DNA from: Diphasiastrum complanatum
Taxonomy: Eukaryota; Streptophyta; Lycopodiopsida; Lycopodiales; Lycopodiaceae
Direction of reading: 5' to 3'
DNA: 64,000 nucleotides
Assembly: GCA_029204225.1 (NCBI GenBank)
Contig: CM055103.1
Coordinates: forward strand, 52,743,538-52,807,537
A program made the translations under genes and the position numbers. Positions 11,837-23,679 of the stretch are shown piece by piece. How positions within the stretch are numbered: position 1 is the stretch's first letter; the number at the start of each line of letters is the position of its first letter. Below the pieces are notes generated by a model that worked only from the letters and a program-made list of their open reading frames with translations, searched no databases and had not been told where the DNA came from.

Positions 11837-12573
11837 TGTGAAGAATTGAAAAAGATTATCTATGTTAGATATAGGGGTCTTATGTTTTTTACATCAAGCA
11901 TCTAGGTGTAGGATGTTGATAGGAATAAATTTGGCATAGATGGCAAATTATGCATTTTCACTTGTAATGCCACTATTGAGCCAAAATAGAGTAAGAGGCT
12001 AAACATGTGCCAATTAGAGTGTAGACAAGTGTAAAGTTTTTGTTTGATGAATTTCAAGAGGTCCAATAGGATTTAGAGGTGGAACCTTGTGAGGTCCAAT
12101 AGGAAATTTAGGTGTGCTTGAATATAGTCCAATAGAATTAAGAGGTGCATGGATCAATGATCCAATAGGATCAAGAGGTGACAAGATATGGTCCAATCAT
12201 AGTTAAGCATAGTGGTAGCTCGTGGACCTACTAGTATCATTGTACTCCTCATTTTGAAGCTAATTAATTTGGTGATTTCATGGATTTTGTGAGTTATTGG
12301 ATTTCTAGCTTTCTCTCTCTACCCAAGAGCTCATGATGCATTTTCTCTCTCTACCCGAGGAGAGCAGCTTGTTTTTACTTAGATTACTTTTTGAATACTT
12401 CCCACATGTGTGAGTGAGAGTTGGAAGTGATTGAATGCATGTAGTAGTGTGTTTTTGCCATAGGATCTAAGATTGATCTTGAATCTCAATCTAGTCTTGA
12501 TCTTGGTGCATCTACACACCTTAGGAGATCACAAGTACATGTAGTGGACAGTCCACACGTGTGAAATTCAACA
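11837..12573 (+). mobile_element. Solo F2 LTR with TSD ACGTC
   Basis: Complete 737-bp LTR from TGTGAAG to ATTCAACA. It is preceded by ACGTC (11832-11836) and followed by ACGTC (12574-12578), so it is a true insertion that later lost its internal part by LTR-LTR recombination. Removing it restores continuity of the CACTA DUF4218 coding sequence. No PBS follows, which confirms it is solo. Confidence 0.95.
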
Positions 12574-14045
12574 ACGTCATCGTTGAAGAGACCCCGAATA
12601 GAAAGTGGAAGTATGAATTGCAACATCTTATGCCAATCATGTGATTTCAATCCACTTAATTTACCATCTTTGGTAGATGACTTGCATAAAGAATGTGCAT
12701 AGCTTGTTGGAGTTCTCATTTGTTTTATGACATGATATGAGAGTTGCTCTTTTGTAAGAATCCACGACACGCTAGGTAGAATCTCATCTCCACCTTCGGT
12801 GTATTGAATCCAATAGAGTCTTTTCACGTCGCTGCTTGTACATCTTTCCAAGCTGCAGAGTTGTCGTTTATGCCAATGATGTGGTTCCATAAGGATTCAC
12901 CGACGTTTTTGAATATGTGCATAGGATCCAATAGATGGTTTATCAATAAATTTCTCCAATAGGGTAATTTATGAAAAATAGACAACCGTTTCATACCATC
13001 AATGGATTCATTCCATGAAGAATTAACGTTGTAATGTTTAAGTCATTCACCATGCCATTCTGCTACTCTCATACGTGGGGTTGGTGGTATAGTTAGAGGA
13101 TTATCTCCTCGCCCTCCAAAAAATCGCCTATTCAACCTTCAAAAAGGATGATCAGGTGGCAAGTACTTGCGATGATTTTCATACACCACGTTTTTTAACA
13201 TATTTGTGCTATGTCGAGCCTCCAAAAGTGGTCCACAAATATAACATGCATTGTAACCCAATATGGTTAAACCTACATAGTTCATAAACCAAATTAAACA
13301 TAAGCTTAGTTAAATATACTCAAACGTTAAACCCTAAAACGGATTAGATTCATTATATAGATACCTGAACATTCGCTTAAACCGGGGTGGTCATGCATCG
13401 TCCACATTAAACAATGAAGTTTAATTGTTGTAAAGGTCTCGAGATGTCGTAAGCATGAATACCATTCCAAAGAATGCACAATTCATCGATCAAAGGTGCA
13501 AGATACACATTCATGTTCTTAGCCTTGTACTTTCCTGGAATCAATAAAGCCAATAACAAGTGTCCCGTTTTAATACTCAACCATGGAGGTATGTTGTAAT
13601 TAATGAGCACAACTGGCCATGTGGACCAAGTTGACGCTTGAACACTAAAATGATTTACGCCATCCATAGCAAGGCCAAATATCAAATTACAATGTTCGTT
13701 TTTAAACTCGGGCCATTGGTCTTCAATATATTTCCATGCAGGTGAATCACTTGGTACTCGCATCACATCATCCGTAGATCAATTTTTGACATGCCAATCC
13801 ATTAGTTGTGCCAAAGATTTACATCGAAATAAATGTTGCAATCGTGGGATAATTGGAAAATGTCTTAACACTTTTCGTGGCACTTTATCCCCTTGTACGT
13901 CATCTCGAAAACGTGAAGCGTTACACACTGGAGATTGAAGAATTTCTGAATGCTCAGCTCTATATAGAACATGGTCTTCTGGACATGCATTTATTGTGTT
14001 GTAATCCATTCCAAGCACGGTCATCATCTTTCGTGCTTCTTTTCG
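12574..14045 (-). pseudogene. CACTA (En/Spm) transposase, tnp2 region
   Basis: Read from right to left: MTVLGMDYNTINACPEDHVL (14027 down), then CxxSRF-type spacing and RRCKSLAQL-type tail near 13800. Next is DSPAWKYIEDQWPEFKNEHC, GLAMDGVNHFSVQ and STWPVVLINYNIPPWLSIK (13766-13407); the tnp2 family has the very similar GLATDGFNPF..YSxWPVIL.PYNLPPW. Next is PTSYAHSLCKSSTKDGKLSG and LKSHDWHKMLQFILPL (about 12680-12590), where DUF4218 begins. An apparent intron lies near 13270-13380, and frames shift near 13060 and 12860. DUF4218 and DUF4216 continue at 11569-11836 and 5636-6122. The CACTA transposase is therefore fragmentary and inactive. Confidence 0.88.
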
Positions 14046-14146
14046 TACCTACATAAATTTAACACAAAGTATGTTACATTTTGTATTAAGATTATACGAG
14101 CAATTTAGAAAGAAATTATACAAAAAGAATAGAATGTTTACAGTTA

Positions 14147-14345
14147 CTTACAAGTTTACCATTTGAAATGAATCTAAAGTTGGAAAGTATCTCATCTTGT
14201 AGGAGCAACAGTTCCTGCCTGATGTAATTTAGGCTCCAATCCTCTTCCACCTCAACACATGTCAAAAGTGCATCATTGTATATTATTTCAATCTTTTTTC
14301 GCTTAGAATGTCAATGGCTTCCAAGTCTTGATCTAGTGGCACCCA
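14147..14345 (-). pseudogene. Gene X 3' exon fragment (copy E)
   Basis: The minus strand encodes DALLTCVEVEEDWSLNYIRQ, then LLLLQDEILSNFRFI, closely matching the conserved exon of gene X at 26500, 53720 and 55500. It is followed by the same GTAAGTAAC donor and a similar intron ending ...TTTATGTAG at about 14050, where the CACTA tnp2 sequence begins instead of the next X exon. There is one frameshift in the upstream part (about 14310). X has no family I recognise. This is the only X piece outside the 25-28 and 46-56 kb units. Confidence 0.75.
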
Positions 14346-14392
14346 TTTACTCCTGTTCTTTTTTCTTCTTTGATAATGCTTCTTGGTTTTCA

Positions 14393-14456
14393 AGGGGAGT
14401 CTCGAACCTGAGACCAAAGAAACCTTGGATGTCAAGCTAACCAACTGAGCCAACCC
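14393..14456 (-). repeat. tRNA-derived sequence (SINE-head like)
   Basis: On the minus strand it starts GGGTTGGCTCAGTTGGTTAG, containing an RNA polymerase III A box (TGGCTCAGTTGG), and about 40 bases on has a B-box-like GGTTCGAGACTCC. The spacing is right for a tRNA-type internal promoter, but the arms do not pair into a cloverleaf, so it is a tRNA relic or SINE head rather than a tRNA gene. It abuts the MITE. Confidence 0.5.
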
Positions 14457-14832
14457 ATTAGAGGAGTTCTAAATCCAAAAAAGACCCTTTGTAAAGATTG
14501 TTTTTATATTTTTTCACAATTTTTTCTTACACATGGACCAATCAAAACACTCAAATTTGAAATCTATGTAACGTAACTTTTCGAGTCCACATTTTGATTC
14601 CATACTAAAAATGGCATAACTTTTTAGTGGTAAGTTCAAATTTAACGAAGTTTGGTGCATTGAAAAACACTGGACAAGGGCTTTCCAATGATATGTTATA
14701 TAATATACTTTTGAGCTACGATTAAAAAGTTATGGCAAGTCAAAAGTATTAGTGCTATAATATTTTAATAATAAAAAAAGCATCTTGCACGAATTCTTAA
14801 AGGTCTTTTTGGAACTCAAAACTCCTCTAATG
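14456..14832 (+). mobile_element. MITE copy 2 (377 bp), CATTAGAGG TIR
   Basis: Begins CATTAGAGGAGTTCTAAATC and ends with the inverted counterpart (...AAAACTCCTCTAATG). It has no ORF. It is the same length and clearly the same sequence as 60288-60664, and is more distantly related to 61952-62327. The subterminal CACATGGACCAATC-type run and the TIR match the left end of the large element at 24956. No clear TSD is visible. Confidence 0.85.
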
Positions 14833-14842
14833 CCAGTGGTTC

Positions 14843-15578
14843 TGTGAAGAATTGAAAAAGATTATCTATGTTAGATATAGGGGTCTTATGTTTTTTACAT
14901 CAAGCATCTAGGTGTAGGATGTTGATAGGAATAAATTTGGCGTAGATGGCAAATTATGCATTTCCACTTGTAATGCCACTATTGAGCCAAAATAGAGTAA
15001 GAGGCTAAACACGTGCCAATTAGAGTGTAGACAAGTGTAAAGTTTTTGTTTGATGAATTCCAATAGGTCCAATAGGACTTAGAGGTGGAACCTTGTGAGG
15101 TCCAATAGGAAATTGAGGTGTGCTTGAATATAGTCCAATAGAATTAAGAGGTGCATGGATCAATGATCCAATAGGATCAAGAGGTGACAAAATATGGTCC
15201 AATCATAGTTAAGCATAGTGGTAGCTCGTGGACCTACTAGTATCATTGTACTCCTCATTTTGAAGCTAATTGATTTGGTGATTTCATGGATTTTGTGAGT
15301 TATTGGATTCTAGCTTTCTCTCTCTACCCAAGAGCTCATGATGCATTTTCTCTCTCTACCCGAGGAGAGCAACTTGTTTTTACTTAGATTACTTTTTGAA
15401 TACTTCCCACATGTGTGAGTGAGAGTTGGAAGTGATTGAATGCATGTAGTAGTGTGTTTTTGCCATAGGATCTAAGATTGATCTTGAATCTCAATCTAGT
15501 CTTGATCTTGGTGCATCTACACACCTTAGGAGATCACAAGTACATGTAGTGGACAGTCCACACGTGTGAAATTCAACA
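14843..15578 (+). repeat. F2 copy 2 5' LTR (736 bp)
   Basis: Full LTR, TGTGAAG...ATTCAACA, followed directly by TGGTATCAGAGC (15579-15590, the PBS). It carries the same CCAAT motif array as the other F2 LTRs. Confidence 0.95.
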
Positions 15579-16334
15579 TGGTATCAGAGCCTACCTAAGG
15601 TTACCATGCATTTTGATCCATCTAAGTAAAAAATTTTCATCAATCTTGAGCTAGAAGTTGTCAAGGCCCATTTTCCTAGCTATCTTGTTCAATCTTGGAT
15701 CAAAAGAGATCAAAAGGACATTGATTGGGTCTGACCTGGTACTGTACGGAATCAGGTGCTCAGACACGTGTGAGGAACATCCGAGTTCAGTTTGGAAGTT
15801 CTCTCTCATGTTTGATCCATTTATCTTGCTTGATAGCTTGTTTTGAAGCTATTTTTGTCTAGTTTCTGTTGCAATCAGTTTCATTCCATCTGTTTGAGCC
15901 AATCAAAAGTTATAAGCTTTTGAAGAGGGTTAGGTAGGGCACCTAGACCTGGGTGGACACATTTGGTTTGGTCAAGAGATTCCTTGGTTGATCCAAAATC
16001 ACAGTTGTATGCTTGCCAATCTCATCTATATGTGATTTAGGCACTGTTTTGAGATCTTAGCCATTTTGTTTCATGCAATATCATTGTATTTGAGTCAAAT
16101 CTGGTTTCTTAGTGTATTTCACTCGTGCTAAGAGTGTTAGATCCTAACTTTGCCTATACTCCATCATTTGATGTGAAATAGATCTTGTTTTAGAGAGATT
16201 TGAGTAGCTAGTGAGAATCAATTCACAAATAGTTGCAAGATCTTTCATAGGAGGAGATAGTACTCAATTATTATATCCTATTGAAAGTGTGTAACAACAT
16301 TTATTGTTCATCTTTTGAGTTTTCTTCACTTCAA

Positions 16335-19300
16335 ATGTCTTCAATGGGTTCATCCTTGTTGGAATCAAGTGAAAGATTGACCACTTCAAATTATTCAATT
16401 TGGAAAATGAGGATGGAGTCCATCTTGATCCTTCAAGATGTGATGGACATAGTTCTTGGCCTTGAAGAAGAACCACAAGTTCTTCAAGAGGTTCAAAAAT
16501 ACAAAAAAGAGAGCTAGGATGGCTCTCCACTACATTAAGATGAATGTCTCTAATGAGATATTGAGGGAGATAGGTACTTGTACAACAGCCAAAGAAGCTT
16601 GGGATTGTCTCAAGACTATCTATGAGGCTAAGAATACCTCTAGGCTTCTCACTCTTAGGAATCAAATCTTTCAAAGTATCCAAAAGAGTGATGAGAGTGC
16701 ATTTAGTTATGTTTTGAGAGTAAAAGATATTCATAGAGAGCTTGCTTGCATTGGTGATTCCATCAATCAAAATGAGCTAGTTCAAGTCATTCTCAATGGC
16801 TTGAGAAGTGAATTTGATATTTTGTCCAATCCTATGCCATTAAGGAGGAGCTACCAAGTTTGGAGGCTCTCCAAAGTGTGCTAATTTCAGAAGAATCAAG
16901 ACAAGAGTACAAGCTCTCTCTCACTCATAATGATGGCAAAGCTCTCTTTGCCAAGGATAAGCACAAAGGGAGGAACAAGAACCAACAACAACAATCCTCA
17001 AGCAAGGACAAAGTCAATTTCAAAGACAAAGATGAGGAGGAAGATGATTCCTCTAATGCTTCATCATCCAAGCTCAAGAAGAAGAAGATCAAGTGCTTCT
17101 ATTGTGGCAAGAAAGGTCATTATGCCACCAATTGCTCCAAAAAGAAGAATCAACTGAAGCAAGCCAATATTACCAATGAGAAGGAAGACACTATTGCAAG
17201 TGATGGAGAGGGATCTCTTATGGTCTATAGTTTCTCGTGTACTCCTTTCAAGAAGGACGGCCTATGGTATATTGATAGTGGAGCCTCTTCACATATGTGT
17301 AGTTCCAAGGACTTTTTCTCTTCTATTGCACCTTATGATGGAGTCAAGAAATCAATATACACTGCAAATGATTTTGAATGTCTTATTGAAGGCATAAGAA
17401 ACATTCCCTTGAAGCTTGCATCCTCTAAAGTTCTTTCTCTCTCTAGAGTTCTTTATGTACCTAAGCTTACCAAGAATCTTATTAGTGTTGGCCAATTGCT
17501 TGATAATGGCCTTGATGTAAAATTCAATGTTGATACTTGCACTATCAAGAAGAATGATGAGATACTTGCATTAGGATCTAGATTTGGTGGCATCTATAAA
17601 CTAGATCGAAATGTGTATGTGAATGCTTGTAATGTTGCTCTTGTGAACAAGCTCTCTATGGAGGAATTATGGCATAGGAGGTTGGGACATCCCAACTACA
17701 AATCCATGCTCTCTATGATCAAAGAAGCCAAAGCCATTGGCTAGCCAAAGTCACTCTCCAAGAAGATCAAGCCTTGTGAGGCTTGTGCTATTGCTAAATC
17801 TCACAAAAAGCCATTTACAAGATCTTCTATCAAAAGCAAGCATCCTTTGGAGTTAATTCACTCGGATGTGTATTTCTCATCAACTACAAGCAAGGGAGGA
17901 GCCACTTGTTTTGTTACTTTCATTTGGATATATCTTCTTGCTTCAAAATCTATGGTGTTTGATCATTTTCTTATTTTCAAAGCTTATGTAGAGAAGCAAT
18001 TCTCATTCAAGATTAAAGCTCTTAGAAGTGATGGAGGTGGTGAATATATCTCCAATAAATTTCAAGAATTTTGTGAGCTTGAAGGCATTAAAAAAGAATT
18101 TTCTTGTGCCTACTCTCCATGTCAAAATGGAGTGGCCGAGAGAATAATAGATCTCTATGTGAATGTGCAAACTCTATGAGAATTGAGGCATCTTTGCTCA
18201 AAGATTTTTGGGGAGAAGCCATTAATTGTGCAAATTATCTTTGCAATAGGCTCCCACATATAGCTCTTGGAGGAAAGTCACCATATGAAATCTTATATTT
18301 GAAGAAGCCTAAGGTTGATCACCTTAGAGTTTTTGGATGCATATGCTTTGTCCATATTCCCTTGGAAACAAGGAAGAAGGAAGATCCTAGTGCATGCAAA
18401 GGGATCATGGTTGGATACTCATCCAACCATGAAGGCCTATAGAGTCTTTATACTCTCTACTTCTCAAGTTATTGAAAGTACAAATGTTGTCTTTCATGAA
18501 GATCAACACTCATCATTTGAAGAGGCCGAGATCAAGAAATCTATGGATGCATCATCAATTATTGATTTTGAAGACAATCATGATGTGATGTGGTCGAGAT
18601 TTGAAGAAGACTTTCCTCGGATTTTTTCACCAAGAAGATCCATGAGAGATAGATCCAAGCCTAAGAGGCTCTCATGTGTTGACAAAGGCAAACAAGTGGA
18701 TCTTGATTCCACTAATTATGTTTTTTATGTCTCTCATGAAGAGCCAAAGAATGTACAAGAGGCACGCAATACCAAGGAGTGGTATGATGCCATGAAGCAA
18801 GAGTATGATGCATTGATCACCAACAATACTTGGGAGCTTGTCGATCCTCCATCCAACAAGCATGTGATTGGTTGCAAGTGGGTATTTCGGATCAAGTTCA
18901 ATCATGATGGCACCATCAATAAGCATAAAGCAAGACTATGTGCCAAAGGATTTGCTCAAATCCATGGCCTTGATTATGAGGAGACCTTTGCACACGTTGC
19001 AAAGATGGCGACAGTAAGAATTCTAATATCTCTAGCTTGTTTCTTCAAGTGAAAGGTGTTCCAATTAGATGTATCCAATGCTTTTCTAAATGGTTATCTT
19101 GAGGAGGAGATCTATATAGAACAACCTCAAGGATTCATCAAGGATGAGTCCAAAGTGTGCTTGCTCTTCAAAAGTCTTTATGGACTCAAGCAAGCACCAA
19201 GATCATGGTATTCAAGACTTAACTCTTTTCTTATCTCACTAGGATTTACTCTTAGTGACTATGATCCTTCAATGTATCTAAAGTTTGTTGATAGCAATAT

Positions 19301-20281
19301 TGTCATATATCTAATTTATGTTGATGACATTATTCTTTGTGGAAGTTGTATCAAGCTAGTTGATGAAACAAGCTAGCACTTGGATGTGAGTTTAAAATGC
19401 AAGATCTACGAGAGATGCATTACGTCCTAGGCCTAGAAATTGATTTTTATGAAAATCATGTCTTTATATGCCAATCTACATATGCTCACTCTATGTTGAA
19501 AAAATTTCATATGGAAAATTCTAAGAGCATAGATACTCCAATGGAGCAAATTGTAAAATATCCTAATAAAGGTGATGAAAGATCCTTTGAGGACGTCACA
19601 CTTTTTAGGAGTCTTGTAGGCTCCTTGATTTGGCTTACCATTACTAGGCCCGATCTTAGTTTTTGTGTGCACAAATTGAGTCAATTTATGCAAGATCCTA
19701 AGATCCATCATTGGAAGATGGCCAAGAGGACTCTAAGATATGTATCTTCATCTTGTGATTATGGTCTACTCTATAAAAGTGAAGATCTATCCATTATTGG
19801 CTACTCGGATTCGAACTTTGCAAATGACAAGATGGATCGAAAGTCTATTAGTGCATACACTATCTTTTTTGGAGGCAATCTAATATCTTGGCTTTCCAAA
19901 AAGCAAGATACTATATCTCTCTCTTCATGTGAGGCCGAGTACAAAGCACTCACTACAACTACCAAATAAGTGCTTTGGATCAAGAGGTTATTAATGGAGC
20001 TAAAGTGCATCAAGGAGGATGATCTACCAATGATCAAGTGTGATAACATCTCGGCCCAAGCTATTGCCAATAATCCCATATTTCATGCAAGAAGCAAGCA
20101 CATAGAAGTGGCACACCATTTTGTGAGAGAAAAGCTTATTGGAGGAGAAATCTATTTGGAGCATGTCAACTCGTCCTCTTGTATTGCCGATCTACTCACC
20201 AAGCCTTTGAGCAAAAGTGCTTTCATCAAGCATAGATCTGATCTTGGAGTTATATCAAGATCAATGCTCAAATCTTCATAG
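16335..20281 (+). pseudogene. Copia F2 copy 2 gag-pol (RT YVDD kept)
   Basis: Same domain order as copy 1: Gag, CCHC knuckle CFYCGKKGHYATNC, protease WYIDSGASSHMC, GAG-pre-integrase, integrase, RT with YVDDIILC (about 19320), RNase H. It shares with copy 1 the frame change at the A-run near 16497 and the TAA near 19967. Private defects: frameshift near 16835, TAG at about 17742, loss of 21 bp within the integrase FIDDYTRFT segment near 17924, a frame change near 18150 and another near 18430, TGA at about 19051, and a frame change near 19370. RT catalytic residues survive but the polyprotein cannot be read through. Confidence 0.93.
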
Positions 20282-20299
20282 ATAATTTTTTAGGAGGAG

Positions 20300-20720
20300 T
20301 GTGAAGAATTGAAAAAGATTATCTATGTTAGATACAGGGGTCTTATGTTTTTTACATCAAGCATCTAGGTGTAGGATGTTGATAGGAATAAATTTGGCAT
20401 AGATGGCAAATTATGCATTTCCACTTGTAATGCCACTATTGAGCTAAAATAGAGTAAGAGGCTACACATGTGCCAATTAGAGTGTAGACAAGTGTAAAGT
20501 TTTTGTTTGATGAATTTCAAGAGGTCCAATAGGATTTGGAGGTGGAACCTTGTGAGGTCCAATAGGAAATTGAGGTGTGCTTGAATATAGTCCAATAGAA
20601 TTAAGAGGTGCATGGATCAATGATCCAATAGGATCAAGAGGTGACAAAATATGGTCCAATCATAGTTAAGCATAGTGGTAGCTCGTGGACCTACTAGTAT
20701 CATTGTACTCCTCATTTTGA
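20300..20720 (+). repeat. F2 copy 2 3' LTR, truncated
   Basis: Begins TGTGAAGAATTG after the purine-rich TAGGAGGAG (PPT) and matches LTR positions 1-421 up to ...CTCATTTTGA. Confidence 0.93.
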
Positions 20721-21050
20721 CATGATGAATGTTACCAATGAACTTCTCAAGGAAGTTGGTAAGAGTACTTCATTAAAGGATGCTTGGGATTCATTAAAGA
20801 AGCTTTATGAATCCAAGTCTACATCTAGAGTTCTGACTCTAATAAGACAAATCTTTTTGTAGAAGAATGAAGAGAGTCCAAATATTTTTTGTCTTGAGAG
20901 CGAAGGATTTGAATGATGACTCTATCTTGCATTGATGAGAGCATTAAGGAATGAGAGATTGTGCAAGTTATTCTTAATGGTTTGTTGGATGCTCATTCTA
21001 ACATTGTACAAAGTCTTGCCATTCAAAGAACTTTGCCAAGTTTCATTGAT
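20721..21050 (+). pseudogene. Copia gag fragment
   Basis: Reads MMNVTNELLKEVGKSTSLKD followed by AWDSLKKLYESKSTSRVLTL, the UBN2 Gag region of an F2-related element, then decays with a stop near 20863 and frameshifts. It is joined directly to the broken 3' LTR of F2 copy 2. Confidence 0.75.
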
Positions 21051-21059
21051 CGTCCCTCA

Positions 21060-21485
21060 CATCATATAATGAGCTGCCAAATATTTCTTCCATCCTTCGA
21101 CTTCCACTTTGAGTCGTTTGTGTCATCTTCAGGCTTCACTTCGATACCTATGACAACATCCCATAGCTCGTTGGCAATTAGCAAGGTCTTCATCTTAAAT
21201 TTTCACAAGCAGTAATTGGACCCATTCATATTGTCTGTGATAAGACTGACTTTACTTTGAGAATCCATCTAGAACTTTAGTTTGTTGATAAATTGATGAC
21301 GTTAAGAGAAAGATGTCGTGCTGCCTACAATAGGAAATCAACTTATCTGATATTGAAATTTGATACAACAAACTGAAGAATATGATACTGTGAAAAATAT
21401 CTAATGATATCAATTTGATATCGCAAAAGATATCAAGTATTAGAGCTCCAATTTAACAAATCGCTCTGATATCATGTAGGTATGC
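21060..21485 (-). pseudogene. Copia 5' leader and Gag start, minus strand
   Basis: The minus strand gives MKTLLIANELWDVVIGIE, then EDDTNDSKWKSKDGRN (about 21195-21100), the start of a copia Gag. Upstream (rightward) lies a short leader and then a PBS at 21484-21495, so this is the 5' part of a minus-strand copia element. Nothing of pol remains. Confidence 0.65.
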
Positions 21486-21495
21486 TCTGATACCA
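21484..21495 (-). other. PBS, minus-strand copia
   Basis: GCTCTGATACCA is the reverse complement of TGGTATCAGAGC. A slightly altered second copy (GCTCTGATATCA) lies about 20 bp to the left. Confidence 0.85.
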
Positions 21496-22290
21496 TGTTG
21501 GAAAGAGGTGATAGCAATAACGACAAGTCACAAGTAGTGAATGACAAGTCGCAAGTCGCAAGTAGTGAACGACTTATCAAACACATTGAAATGAGCCTGC
21601 TTTCCAAATACATGACTACACCTACCAATATTCAACAAAACATAGTGACAGAACTCACGTTTAATCTTATAGTGACCAACTTTGAAATCACTTACATAGC
21701 CAAATGATGAAGTATTGAATTATCAGACAAAACTATAAGAGATTATCAGTTACAAAACAATCACAAAAATGCATAAATTCTGACATAATACTGAATGCAA
21801 TAAGGAATAGATTGATTCAGCATAAAACATATGATGATGAGCACAAGACAATTGCAGATAGAAATCACGTTTTCCAAATCTATCTCTGAGTAGCTGAAAA
21901 ACTCTATCTGATTGCACTTTTGCTAAACAACAGTAAGCGCTAATAGCAAAACTCTAAATAAACTCTTAAGAACTGAGCTAGAATGCTCAAGAGTATTCAC
22001 GCTTGAAAGCTTGAGAGAGTTGCTACAATAAGTTGATCAAAATACTTGACTAATAAAAATAATATAATTATGATCAACTATTTATACTAAACAAAATGCG
22101 GCATGTCTAGTAGGATAGCTAATTAGCTCGTAGATCTTAATGGCCAGTTGGCCATAGTGAGGTAAAAATGATCATCTAGCAGTTGCCTAAATCTAGGTGC
22201 CTTGTATAAAACATTTTCTATATGTCATGTAACTTATCACACTTCACTTGTGTACTGTTGTTGAAAAACTCACAATGCTGCTAGTCTTAT
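21496..22290 (-). repeat. Minus-strand copia LTR, right end uncertain
   Basis: Starts TGTTGGAAAG directly beside the PBS, i.e. the LTR 3' end ...CTTTCCAACA on the minus strand. The other end cannot be placed: no second LTR or TSD is visible. Contains a TATA-like TATTTATACTA near 22078. Confidence 0.5.
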
Positions 22291-23300
22291 GTTGCTGAGA
22301 TCGATATATTTTAAACAATGCAGTTTAATGCATCCGACTTAATGAAGGAAGTAACCTTGCATGAAGTTATACACAAGAGAACTTGATATGCCTACAAAGT
22401 TCACCGTCTTGGCGAATTCTCTTCATCCAGATTGGTACGATTATAGAATTTTGCACTTTCAAAGTTGAAGTTGCATCTTACTGGTGAGCATTGTTTTTAG
22501 TAGAGTAATTTGTTTTGCTTTTTGTATCATGTATATAGATTGAAGACATTGATGATCCTCTCTATGGAAATATAGGTGGCCCAAAAGAGATTGTAAGTCC
22601 TTTAGGCTTTTGAATATAACGTTGTTGTTCTATGTTTTTAATTCCTATCTTGTGATGAATATTGTGACCTACATCCTTCTCTATTAGGGCTATATCACAG
22701 TCATGTAAGGCTGTAAATGTATCAATCTAGATTATGACCTTTCTGTATTCCAGAAAGCATGGATTTAGTCTCAATTTTGATTTTAAATTTAAGACACATT
22801 CCTTAGTTTATTCATGAAATGTGAAATTGAGATATTTGCTGTCATGCAATGACATATTCCTCATATTCTATCATTGTATCTCCTTCTCCCCCAATACTAT
22901 AGGCCCTTTCTAATGAATCTACACTATAAATTTCAATCCAATGGCCACCACTCCAAAAAAATCTCTATTGTGGATCTTTCTTAATCAAGATCTGACCATC
23001 CTCTACTGGTCTATGCACTGAAACAAGGTACTCCGGCCGCAAGGCCCTTCAGAGAGCTACAACTCCCTTTTCCTTGGGCACACATGACAGTCTCGCATCG
23101 CCTGTCCTCCTCTTCTCCTTCCTTCTTTTCTTCAAGCTTTGAAGCTTGCTATGGCTGCCCTCTACAAAATCTATTCTGGCTCCGTTGCCTCTCCATGGCT
23201 GGCTACATATAGGGTCGCCATGCTCGAGCGCCCATCCTCACCAGTTTACAGATAAAAAAACTTTTCTATACAAGAAGAGATCAACCACTTTCAAGCTATA
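22291..23300. other. Unassigned, non-coding
   Basis: No convincing ORF, RNA gene or match elsewhere in the window. A GC-richer stretch at 23020-23230 has CT-rich runs but no readable protein family. Confidence 0.3.
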
Positions 23301-23404
23301 AACTCTAGTTTGAAAAGAGAGATGATTTCTTGACCAATTTTCCACAATTCTCAGTGGTTTTTGCAACTCATCCTCTTGACTAAGGTCAGTCTGTTACACA
23401 TCAA

Positions 23405-23667
23405 TTATAGAAACCTTTGGAATGAAAAGATGTGTAGTATTGGCTGCAAACAGTCCCATTTTTCATTAGAATAATCCGTAGTCTGCTTGAAGGATAATAA
23501 AAGACTCACAAAGTTCTTGAATTTTTCTTCAAGCCTATAGCTATTAAAATCTATGATAAGTTTTGAATTGAAGTTGTATGCTTTGCAATTCCTTTCAACT
23601 TGCTCAGCCAACCATTCAATGGTTTCTTGAATTCTCCCAGAATTCAGCCTCCAGCTAACTACCCGTG
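23405..23667 (-). pseudogene. Leader/Gag remnant of second minus-strand LTR element
   Basis: A minus-strand open frame (RIQETIEWLAEQVERNC then KAYNFNSKLIIDFNSYRLEE) lies between the PBS at 23668 and a region of stops. I do not recognise the protein. Its position right after LTR and PBS fits an element leader or gag. It ends after about 87 codons. Confidence 0.4.
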
Positions 23668-23679
23668 CTTCTGATACCA
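23668..23679 (-). other. PBS-like site, minus strand
   Basis: CTTCTGATACCA, the reverse complement of TGGTATCAGAAG, directly beside an LTR end. Confidence 0.8.

Larger units (their letters stand above)
14843..20720 (+). mobile_element. Ty1/copia F2, copy 2 (3' LTR truncated)
   Basis: Complete 5' LTR, PBS, gag-pol and PPT, with a 3' LTR broken after 421 bp, where an unrelated gag fragment begins. The right-hand TSD is lost, so no TSD can be checked. The insertion lies 10 bp from the end of the MITE. Confidence 0.93.

Noticed and set aside
12014-12196. 60-codon minus-strand ORF (MDHILSPLDPIGS) repeated in every F2 LTR
   Set aside because: It reads through the CCAATAG-type repeats of the LTR U3; low complexity and present only because the LTRs are copies.
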